DNA of 64,000 nt. Source: an uncultured Microbulbifer sp. GTDB lineage: Bacteria > Pseudomonadota > Gammaproteobacteria > Pseudomonadales > Cellvibrionaceae. The notes beneath the pieces were generated by a model. It was not told the origin of the DNA. It was given only the letters and a program-made list of their open reading frames with translations, and did no database searches. The DNA lies in NCBI RefSeq assembly GCF_947504145.1, contig NZ_CANNGQ010000005.1, positions 248,001 to 312,000 of the forward strand, given 5' to 3'. A program made the translations under genes and the position numbers. The stretch's first letter is position 1. Every line of letters begins with the position of its first letter. Below, one piece after another: positions 56,507 to 64,000 of the stretch.

Positions 56507-57125
56507 CGGGAGTCATCTCGTCATCTTCGATCAGTAGCGTATCGCTTTTTACAGCCGTGGCATTTGCCGCGGCTGTGTTGTTATGGGCGGCCGGCGCTCC
56601 GGCGGCCGGCGTTCCGGCGGCCGGCCTCCCGGCAGAAGCTGTGCTCTGATCCGGGTTGATCAGTTTGCTGTAACTGGTGACAAAGTCCCGCAAGCTGGCG
56701 CTGGGGCCGTGGTGGAAATGTTTCTTCCACAGCTTTGCCATTTTCGGCAGGTTTTCAGTCTCCACGCTGTCGACACCGGCGGCGCGGTAGATCAGCCAGG
56801 CGATAGCGGTGGCGTAGCGTAGATTGGTGGCGAGTTCCGCGTGGGGGTGTTGCAGGAAGTCCCGCTGGCTGGCGAGGCCGCGCACTTTAGACGCGAGCGC
56901 GGGGAAGTTGATCAGGTATTTATCCCAAATCTGTCGATGGGTACTGGGCAGGATCTGAAAGATCCCCATGCCGTGGCGGCGGCCCAGCTTCAGGTGAAAT
57001 CCCAGTTCGGATTCCTGTGCGGCTGTTCCCAGGAGAAGTGCTTCCATTCCCGGCGACCAGGCGCGCAACTGTTTGAGTGTGGGGCGAACGACGAACAAAC
57101 GCAGCTCGTCCAGACAAATACCCAT
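56409..57125 (-). CDS. Lysozyme-like (lytic transglycosylase) protein with Ala/Pro-rich tail
   Basis: In this 238-residue protein, [25 protein letters not shown] (residues 33-58) resembles the catalytic Glu and following segment of SLT/phage-type transglycosylase domains, with a helical region to about 145. No signal peptide is visible. A low-complexity tail ([16 protein letters not shown]) comes from a 15-bp tandem repeat at 56587-56631. The 3' end overlaps ttcA by 98 bp in opposite orientation. Phage-type origin is possible. The true end of the protein may be less conserved than its core. Confidence 0.68.
   Translation of the reverse strand: MGICLDELRLFVVRPTLKQLRAWSPGMEALLLGTAAQESELGFHLKLGRRHGMGIFQILPSTHRQIWDKYLINFPALASKVRGLASQRDFLQHPHAELATNLRYATAIAWLIYRAAGVDSVETENLPKMAKLWKKHFHHGPSASLRDFVTSYSKLINPDQSTASAGRPAAGTPAAGAPAAHNNTAAANATAVKSDTLLIEDDEMTPVRGSSPRYTAAGPVQSTPRGHLRESRNPQTAR
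56587..56631. repeat. 15-bp tandem repeat, three units
   Basis: Units start GCGGCCGGC and differ at a few bases; in frame they encode AGxPA repeats in the lysozyme-like protein's tail. Copy number may vary. Confidence 0.75.
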
Positions 57126-57356
57126 AGTGCTTTTGATATTCCCTTACTGCTTGCTATGAAAAGGCCGATCCATGGCTTTTTCAATGCGTTTTCAGCGGTA
57201 TGCTTTCATGCAATGTACACCCTTGGTTTAGTTTGCCGATTGAGCAAACGCCAGCAAATGGGTAGATTTACGCGCAATAAAGACCAATAACGACGGATTC
57301 AGCCTATTCTTCTGCGAATCGTGGCCTGATCTGCCAACACTGACGGGGAACCCCAC

Positions 57357-58832
57357 ATGTCTGGACAGTGGCTTGTCGCCTTAACATTTATCGCTTATCT
57401 GGCCCTGATTGTTGCCATTGGTGTGTACGCCTATCACCGCACCAAGAGCGCCAGCGATTACTTTCTCGGCGGCCGCTCACTGCCGCCGGCGGTAGCGGCG
57501 CTCAGCGCCGGGGCGTCGGATATGAGTGGCTGGCTGTTGCTCGGGCTACCCGGTGCGGCCTATGCCAGTGGCCTCTCCTCCGGGTGGATCGCCATCGGTC
57601 TGTTCAGCGGTATCGTACTGAGCTGGACCACCATGGCGCGGCGCTTGCGGATATACACCTACGCGCTGGACGACTCTCTCACGGTACCGGCTTACCTGCA
57701 TCGCCGCTTCAACTTGCACACTCCCTGGCTGCGCACGATTTGCGCCTTTTTCATCTTGCTGTTTTTTCTGTTTTACGTGGCTTCCGGTCTGATTGCCGGT
57801 GGGAAATTATTTGAAACGGTATTTGGCTGGGATTACCAGTGGGCAGTGGTCATTGGCGCCATCGCAGTGATTTCGTACACCCTGTTTGGCGGCTTTCTCG
57901 CGGTAAGCTGGACAGACGTATTTCAGGGGTTATTGATGAGCCTGGCACTGGTGATCGTGCCGATTATGGTGATCTCGGATGAGGGGGGGCTGGGCAGTGC
58001 CGTTTCCACCATGCGTGAACAGCACCCGGAGCTGATGCATTGGATGACCGACAGCACGGGTACTGCACTGGGTGTTGCGGCGATTTTGAGTTCCCTGGCC
58101 TGGGGACTTGGGTATTTCGGGCAGCCACATATTCTGGCGCGCTTCAAAGCACTGCGTAGCCCGGACGACATGCCGGCGGCGGCGACGGTTGCGGCGGTGT
58201 GGTCGCTGGCGGGTTTTCTCGGCGCCATGTGCGTCGGCCTGTTCGGGCATCTAGAACTGACGCAGACACTGCCGGACGGTGAGCGGATTTTCATGGCACT
58301 GGTGGAGTCCCTGTTTCACCCGCTGGTGGCGGGCATTCTGCTGGCGGCAATTCTGTCCGCCATCATGAGCACCGCAGATTCCCAGTTACTGGTGTCGTCC
58401 GCCGCGCTGGCGGAAGATATCTATCACGTGTGGTTTGGCGACAAAGCCGATTCGCAAAGTATTGTGAAAGTGGGCCGCTGGGCGGTGGTCGCGCTGTCAT
58501 TGATTGCAGTGGGTATCGCCATGGATCCGGGTTCGAAAGTACTCGATGTGGTGGCTTATGCGTGGGCTGGGCTCGGTGCTGCATTCGGGCCGACGATACT
58601 CATCAGCCTCTACTGGTCGCGAATGACCGGCGCGGCTGCCATCGCCGGCGTGTTGGTCGGGGGTATAACCGTTGTGATTTGGAAGCAGCTCTCAGGTGGC
58701 CTGTTTGATATATACGAGCTGTTGCCGGGCTTCGTACTCTCCGCAACTGCTATTGTTTTAGTAAGTGCTTTGACGCATTGCCCTGACGAAATATCAACGC
58801 GCCACCGTCAGTTGCTTGGGCAAACGCAGTAA
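57357..58832 (+). CDS. putP: Sodium/proline symporter
   Basis: 491 residues with about 13 membrane helices, the SSS family length. Family motifs include YFLGGRSLPPAVAALSAGASDMSGWLL near residue 35-60, AYLHRRFN, and GYFGQPHILARFKA. It imports proline with Na+. Upstream (57126-57356) shows no gene. The macrodomain gene follows on the same strand. Confidence 0.94.
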   Translation: MSGQWLVALTFIAYLALIVAIGVYAYHRTKSASDYFLGGRSLPPAVAALSAGASDMSGWLLLGLPGAAYASGLSSGWIAIGLFSGIVLSWTTMARRLRIYTYALDDSLTVPAYLHRRFNLHTPWLRTICAFFILLFFLFYVASGLIAGGKLFETVFGWDYQWAVVIGAIAVISYTLFGGFLAVSWTDVFQGLLMSLALVIVPIMVISDEGGLGSAVSTMREQHPELMHWMTDSTGTALGVAAILSSLAWGLGYFGQPHILARFKALRSPDDMPAAATVAAVWSLAGFLGAMCVGLFGHLELTQTLPDGERIFMALVESLFHPLVAGILLAAILSAIMSTADSQLLVSSAALAEDIYHVWFGDKADSQSIVKVGRWAVVALSLIAVGIAMDPGSKVLDVVAYAWAGLGAAFGPTILISLYWSRMTGAAAIAGVLVGGITVVIWKQLSGGLFDIYELLPGFVLSATAIVLVSALTHCPDEISTRHRQLLGQTQ

Positions 58833-58897
58833 ACGATCAAGGCATATGCGCAGGGTTGCGCTTCTGACCGGTGGTGCCTGTGGTTGGAGTATAGGGA

Positions 58898-59410
58898 GTG
58901 ATTGAAGTACACCTCGGTGATATCACTCGGTTGCACGTAGATGTAATCGTGAATGCAGCCAACCAGAGGCTCCACGGCGGCGGTGGCGTCGATGGCGCCA
59001 TCCATCGGGCGGCGGGCCCGGACTTGCTGGAGGCCTGCCGACAGATCGGCGGCTGCCCGGTGGGCGATGTACGCGCAACACCGGGATATCGTCTACCGGT
59101 CAAGCGTATCTACCACACCGTTGGACCGGTGTGGCGAGGCGGAAATCTCGGTGAACCTGAATTGCTGTCTGCCTGCTACCGCCAGTGTCTTGCGATGGCC
59201 CGTCGCGAAAATATCCATTCCATTGCCTTCCCCGCCATCAGTTGTGGTGTTTACGATTACCCTCCCGAACTGGCCGTAGAAATTGCCGTAGACCAGGTGC
59301 AAAACCACCTGGACAGAGATGACGGCCCGCGTCATGTCATTTTCTGCTGCATCGATGACGACATGGCAGAGCTGTACCGGATGCAACTGGATGCCTGCGT
59401 GCGACGCTGA
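58898..59410 (+). CDS. Macrodomain ADP-ribose-binding protein (YmdB-like)
   Basis: 170 residues from a GTG start. The macrodomain marks are GDITRLHVDVIVNAANQRLHGGGGVDGAIHRAAG and SIAFPAISCGVYDYPPELA. Such proteins hydrolyse O-acetyl-ADP-ribose or remove ADP-ribose from proteins. The ribosome-binding site sits close to the GTG. It is 66 bp after putP on the same strand and may be co-transcribed with it. Confidence 0.94.
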   Translation: MIEVHLGDITRLHVDVIVNAANQRLHGGGGVDGAIHRAAGPDLLEACRQIGGCPVGDVRATPGYRLPVKRIYHTVGPVWRGGNLGEPELLSACYRQCLAMARRENIHSIAFPAISCGVYDYPPELAVEIAVDQVQNHLDRDDGPRHVIFCCIDDDMAELYRMQLDACVRR

Positions 59411-59635
59411 CTGGGAAGACGGTAAAATTTGAATTGATGGCAAAACAGGAGTCTCACTTGGTACGGCCGTAACAGTCAGTGCCGTTTCCTGAAAAATATC
59501 TCTCAAAAACCGCTATTTATCGCAATTCATCGCAGTGCCCGGCTTTGCCGGGCTGTGCTCTTCTTTTAGAATTCCTCCCTTACGGATTGACGCAGACAGT
59601 ATTTCCACCGCTCTGTGTATCGAAAGGGACTTTTC

Positions 59636-62600
59636 ATGCAAATTTACGTTGAGAACCAGCGCGGCATCCGCTATCTGATTAGCGAGGGCTGGTCCACGGC
59701 ACCTACGTATTTTGATAACGATTATTTCGCAGACCTTCTCGTCACTTTTCCTGCTTCCGCGCTGGATCAGATTTATGATCGGTTTCTCGCTCAAAGTGCT
59801 CCACTTTCACCGGAAGTTGCTGTCGTTGGCAATCAGGACTCGCTGATTACCGATCAATTCCCCGGAGCTCCGTTCTATTTCACTCAGGAACATCGGGCGG
59901 TATACGCGGCGGTTCGCCAGCATCGCCTGTTGATTGAAGAGGCTCCACTCGCCGAATCCACGCTGGATGATCACCAGTCCGCGCTGCGCCATAAAATTCG
60001 TATGGTGCTGCAAAAAATCGTCGCGGAAGAACGTGCCGAGGCGGCGCGCATCCAGGTTGAATACGAAAAACGTTCGAAACTCGGGAAATTAACCGCGGAA
60101 GCCGAGCATCTCGGTAAGGGGTTGGGGCAGGCCGTCTGGAATCTCGGTGTCTGGGCCAAAGATGTCACTGAAGTGGCGATGCTCGTCAGTCCGACCCGGT
60201 TGCAAACCCAGATGGCGAACGCCGCCTACGATTACGCTGTCAACGATATCAGTTTCGAGCAGTCGGCCACTGAGCATCTGGGCCGGGTAAAAAAGGAAAT
60301 CGTCGATGTGCTGGGTTTTGACCCCAGTACTATCACCGCCGAGCAACTGGAACAGGCATTCCAGATCGCGCATCTTGTGTACGACGACGATGGGCTGCGC
60401 GCGGATATTGGCCGGTTTGCCAAAGATTACGTCAGTGCCCAGCACCGGCTCGAAATCGCCGAGTTTGCCGGGGCGGGCGTGTTCGAAATTATTCTTACCG
60501 TCGTGCTCGCCGCCTTTACCGGCGGTGTTGGCGGCGCTGCCGCCATGGCGAAAAATGCCCGGTTGATGTTCCGCTTCAGAGAAGTGGGTGATTTGATCCT
60601 GGATTTTGCCAAACATCAGAAACAGCGTTTGCGCTTGAAAAAATCCCGCGGTGCCAAATCCGAAACGGCGCCACTGACCGCACTGGACTCTGAAGACGTG
60701 ACAGTAACTCAGTCATCGGCGCCAGAGCCCGCGCCGGCAAAATCGGCAAAGGGCAAAGATGGGGGCGCCAACAAACAGAGCGCTGATCAGTCGGAAGGAA
60801 AAAAAGCCACTGTTACCGATGAAAAAGATGCATCGAATGATGCAACCGGTGCAAATGGTGCCGGCAAGACCACCCAGTGTAACGGCAAAGCCTGTGAGAG
60901 CGGCGAGCCGATCAACCTGAAAACCGGCGAAGAACGCCTCACTCTTGTGGATTCGGTACTGGATGGCCCGCTTCCCCTGACCGTCGCGCGCACCTATCGC
61001 AGCAGTAACCACAAAGACTCCGGTATGGGGGTCGGCTGGTCTCATACCCTCAACGAGCAACTTGTCGTAAAAGAAAAGGCGGGTGTGGTTGACCTGTACG
61101 ATGCGGAAGGCCGGGTCATATCGCTCCCGCTGCCCGGTTGTAGCGGCCAAAGCCACAATGTGGTCGAGCAACTGACGCTGACAAAGTACGCTGACGACCA
61201 CTGGGCCATAACACCGTATGGCGCACCGCAGGGGATTCAGAAACATTTCAGGATTCAGGAGAAGGGCGATACAACCCCGCTGCTTTCGGAAATTCGCGAC
61301 GGTTACGACAACTTCCACCGCTTCCACTATGTCCGCGGCCAGCTGATCTGTATTGAAAGCAGCCTTGGCGAAGCGCTGCATATTTCTCCGGTGGATGGCC
61401 GCATTGGCGAGCTGAAAAAAGAGACCCGGGACGGCCAGATTGCCACCCTGGCGAGCTATGAATACAGCCCGGAAGGAGATCTGGTTCGCGCAACCGATGC
61501 CAATGGCCATAGCGAACATTATGAATACACCGGCCATCTAATCAAAAAGCGCACGCTGAAATCCGGCTACAGTTTCCAATTCCGATGGGATGACACAGGG
61601 CCCGGCGCGCGCTGCGTGCGCCAATGGGGCGACCCCATTGATGGCCGGGCAACCTACGACTACACCTTTGTCTGGGATGACGATGGCAAAGGCGTCGCGG
61701 TAACCGATACCCGCGGCGGTACTGAGCGTTACCGGTTTAACGACCGGGCATTGCCCATCTATTACCGGGATGCCGAAGGTGCGGAAACCCTGTATTCCTA
61801 CAACGAGCTGGGGCAGACCACGTCCGTGCAACTGCCGGCAGAAGAGGGTGTCGAGCGCGGGGAAAAACTCGAGTATGACGCGCTGGGCCGGCTGATCGCC
61901 AAAACCGATGCCAGCGGCGGCGTGCAGAAAATTGAATACAATCCGGCAGGGCAGCCCGCGAAAATCACGGATGCGGCTGGTCGGCTCTGGCAGCGCGAGT
62001 ACAACGAAAAGGGTCAGGTTACCGCCAGTATTGATCCACTGGGTCAAATCACCCGCTATACCTACAATCCGATCGGTCTCATTGGCAGTATCACCAACCC
62101 GCTCGAGCAAACCACACGCTACTTGTGGAACCCCCAAGGCAAACTGACCGCAGTGCACGATGCTGCCGGTCGCTCCCAGCACTATCGCTACGATATTGCC
62201 CAGCGTCTGGTCGAAGTACAGCACGGGCCCGATATCCAAACCCGCTATGAATATGACGCTCAGGATCGTATCAGTGCGATCATCGCACCAGATGGCGGCC
62301 GCACGGAATATCAATACAACCCTCAAGGGTTGGTCTCTGAAATAACCGACCCGGAAGGTCGTAGTACGCAATATCACTACGATGGCCTGAGCCAGGTAAA
62401 AAAGCGCACCAATCCGGACGGCAGTCAGCTGGAATACCGCTACGACGGCGAGCGCAACCTGGTGGGCCTGATCAACGAGAAGGGCGAACAGTATCAGCTG
62501 AAATACGACCTGCGCGAGCGGCTGACCGAAGAAGTCGGATTCGACGGGCGCGTAACCCGCTACGCCTATAATAAAGCCGGTCACCTGATCGCCAGCCGCG

Positions 62601-64000
62601 CAGTTACGGACCTGGCAAGCGGCAAGGGGGTAGATACTCTGTACGAGAGGGATACCTTCGGTCGCCTGTTGCAGGAAATAACCCCGGACGGCACCACAAG
62701 CTATCGCTACAACCGCGCCGGCCAGATGACCGAAGCGGAGAACGCCCACCGCAAACTGCGCTGGGACTACGATGCCGGCGGCCGCCTGATCGGTGATTGG
62801 CAGGACAATGCAGAAATCCTGCACAGTTACGACAGTGCTGGAAACCGTATCGCCACCCGCTTGCCCAGTGGAGAAGAACTGACCTACGGCTATAACGAAG
62901 TGGGTCAGTTCCAGAGCCTGCACGCCCGGTTTGCCGGCACAGAGGCAGCAACACTACTGGCCTCCATCAATCGCGATGCACTCGGCAGAGAAATCGCCCG
63001 CGAACACGGTAACGGCCTCACCACCAATAGCAGCTACGACCCGCAGGGCCGCCTGCAAAGCCTGCGTGTAGGTAAGTTTGCAACGGATACAGATAAGCCA
63101 GTAGAAAACCCGCTGCTGGAGCGCAGCTACGGCTACAACCGCAGTGGCCAGCTAACCCAGATCAACGACAGCCTTCGCGGCAACCGCAGTTACCACTACG
63201 ACGCACTGGATCGACTGACTCAGGTAGACGGCCCGTCCCCGGAACATTTCGTCCACGACCCCGCACACAACATTCTCGCCGCGGCAGGCAGCGCGGAGGA
63301 AGCACAACAGCAGGCCAGTAGCACCCAGGTAAACGGCAACCGCCTGCAATTCCGCGGCGACACCCACTACGAATACGACATTCACGGTAACCGTACCGCC
63401 GCACTGCGTGGCAAAAGCCAAAAACTCCAGACCCGCTATCGCTACAACAGCAAGCACCAGCTTGTCGCAATAGCGCAATACAAGGTGGATGATGTCGGCG
63501 AGCCACAACTTCAATCGGAAACCCAATACCAGTACGACCCTCTCGGCCGTCGCGTGCGCAAGCAGGGGCAGGGCACTACCACCGAATTCCTGTGGAATGG
63601 CGATGTACTACTTCAGGAAGCTACTCGAGACTCTGAAACCAGCCAGGATCTGAAATCCCGCATCTATTACTTCGAGCCAGAAACCTTCAAACCGGTCGCG
63701 TTAAGCGAGGATGGAGAGGTATACCAGTACCACCTGGACCATCTCGGCACACCGGACACTCTGACTAATGCTGAGGGTGACGTGGTCTGGAGTGTCAGCT
63801 ACAAAACCTACGGCAACCTGGCCATCGCCCACCGCGAAGAAATCGCCCAGCCGATTCGGTTTCAGGGACAGTATTTTGATGAAGAGAGTGGGCTGCATTA
63901 CAACCGGTTTAGGTTCTATGATCCGGCCCTTGGGTCGTTTGCCAACCAAGATCCTATAGGGTTACAGGGTGGTATTAACATCTATTCTTATGCACCAAAT
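59636..64000 (+). CDS. Rhs/YD-repeat polymorphic toxin, 3' end beyond the window
   Basis: A frame of 1455 codons opens at ATG 59636 (GAAAGGGA upstream) and is still open at the window edge. The N-terminal about 270 residues are not recognised. A hydrophobic segment lies near 282-302 (IILTVVLAAFTGGVGGAAA) and a Lys/Ala/Ser-rich linker to about 410. A DUF6531-type Rhs entry domain at about 419-460 (GEPINLKTGEERLTLVDSVL) is followed by many YD repeats (for example TRYTYNPIG, TRYEYDAQD, YHYDGLSQ). The core ends in GLHYNRFRFYDPALGSF and DPIGLQGGINIYSYAPN, exactly where the variable toxin tip normally begins. No PAAR or VgrG domain is visible. The toxin and the immunity gene lie to the right. Confidence 0.95.
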   Translation, partial: MQIYVENQRGIRYLISEGWSTAPTYFDNDYFADLLVTFPASALDQIYDRFLAQSAPLSPEVAVVGNQDSLITDQFPGAPFYFTQEHRAVYAAVRQHRLLIEEAPLAESTLDDHQSALRHKIRMVLQKIVAEERAEAARIQVEYEKRSKLGKLTAEAEHLGKGLGQAVWNLGVWAKDVTEVAMLVSPTRLQTQMANAAYDYAVNDISFEQSATEHLGRVKKEIVDVLGFDPSTITAEQLEQAFQIAHLVYDDDGLRADIGRFAKDYVSAQHRLEIAEFAGAGVFEIILTVVLAAFTGGVGGAAAMAKNARLMFRFREVGDLILDFAKHQKQRLRLKKSRGAKSETAPLTALDSEDVTVTQSSAPEPAPAKSAKGKDGGANKQSADQSEGKKATVTDEKDASNDATGANGAGKTTQCNGKACESGEPINLKTGEERLTLVDSVLDGPLPLTVARTYRSSNHKDSGMGVGWSHTLNEQLVVKEKAGVVDLYDAEGRVISLPLPGCSGQSHNVVEQLTLTKYADDHWAITPYGAPQGIQKHFRIQEKGDTTPLLSEIRDGYDNFHRFHYVRGQLICIESSLGEALHISPVDGRIGELKKETRDGQIATLASYEYSPEGDLVRATDANGHSEHYEYTGHLIKKRTLKSGYSFQFRWDDTGPGARCVRQWGDPIDGRATYDYTFVWDDDGKGVAVTDTRGGTERYRFNDRALPIYYRDAEGAETLYSYNELGQTTSVQLPAEEGVERGEKLEYDALGRLIAKTDASGGVQKIEYNPAGQPAKITDAAGRLWQREYNEKGQVTASIDPLGQITRYTYNPIGLIGSITNPLEQTTRYLWNPQGKLTAVHDAAGRSQHYRYDIAQRLVEVQHGPDIQTRYEYDAQDRISAIIAPDGGRTEYQYNPQGLVSEITDPEGRSTQYHYDGLSQVKKRTNPDGSQLEYRYDGERNLVGLINEKGEQYQLKYDLRERLTEEVGFDGRVTRYAYNKAGHLIASRAVTDLASGKGVDTLYERDTFGRLLQEITPDGTTSYRYNRAGQMTEAENAHRKLRWDYDAGGRLIGDWQDNAEILHSYDSAGNRIATRLPSGEELTYGYNEVGQFQSLHARFAGTEAATLLASINRDALGREIAREHGNGLTTNSSYDPQGRLQSLRVGKFATDTDKPVENPLLERSYGYNRSGQLTQINDSLRGNRSYHYDALDRLTQVDGPSPEHFVHDPAHNILAAAGSAEEAQQQASSTQVNGNRLQFRGDTHYEYDIHGNRTAALRGKSQKLQTRYRYNSKHQLVAIAQYKVDDVGEPQLQSETQYQYDPLGRRVRKQGQGTTTEFLWNGDVLLQEATRDSETSQDLKSRIYYFEPETFKPVALSEDGEVYQYHLDHLGTPDTLTNAEGDVVWSVSYKTYGNLAIAHREEIAQPIRFQGQYFDEESGLHYNRFRFYDPALGSFANQDPIGLQGGINIYSYAPN

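Noticed and set aside
61538..62923. 461-codon minus-strand frame, and other minus frames from 59513 to 63949
   Set aside because: All lie opposite the continuous Rhs gene, whose plus-strand frame has clear YD repeats. The minus frames are repetitive mirror images of those repeats.

Overview
The window looks like chromosomal DNA of a marine, polysaccharide-degrading gammaproteobacterium of the Cellvibrionales type (Microbulbifer / Teredinibacter / Saccharophagus-like). This is inferred from the secreted multidomain chitinases and cellulases with CBM5/12 and CBM2 modules and poly-serine linkers, and from the gammaproteobacterial gene order gltA / sdhCDAB-sucAB-lpd-sucCD. No database search was possible.

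Layout. (1) 1-3868: two tandem secreted GH18 chitinases; the first is cut by the left edge. (2) 3790-19134: an integrated mobile element of about 15.3 kb, visibly AT-richer than its flanks, bounded by a perfect 79-bp direct repeat. The repeat is the last 75 bp of the second chitinase gene plus 4 bp, so the gene stays intact and its original terminator now lies beyond the far end of the element (19150-19180). The element encodes a tyrosine integrase next to its right end, a serine recombinase, and a ribbon-helix-helix protein overlapping a protein with family A DNA polymerase palm motifs. It also carries an SRAP (HMCES/YedK-like) protein, several small HTH or zinc-binding proteins, a frameshifted endonuclease I and a DUF6161-like membrane protein. 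Regulatory DNA includes a LexA-type box, strong promoters and candidate origin regions. (3) 19209-23851: a redox cluster with a haem lipoprotein, an undecahaem cytochrome c, a flavoprotein/[2Fe-2S]/haem-b membrane fusion and a hemerythrin. (4) 24301-37554: TCA-cycle genes, gltA divergent from sdhCDAB-sucAB-lpd-sucCD. (5) 37987-41980: a sulfotransferase remnant, selU-selD and a catalase. (6) 42178-44951: a DsbD/ScsB-like reductase and a thioredoxin-fold partner. (7) 45046-49869: GH5 and GH9 cellulases. (8) 50051-59410: bioA, a ybbAP-type ABC exporter divergent from tesA, ttcA, a lysozyme-like protein, putP and a macrodomain protein. (9) 59636-64000: an Rhs polymorphic-toxin gene whose C-terminal toxin tip lies beyond the right edge.

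The most interesting region is the element. It uses the 3' end of a chitinase gene, rather than a tRNA gene, as its integration site, and it appears to carry its own compact family A polymerase-like replication protein. The second is the predicted NAD(P)H-to-multihaem-cytochrome electron conduit at 19209-23167.
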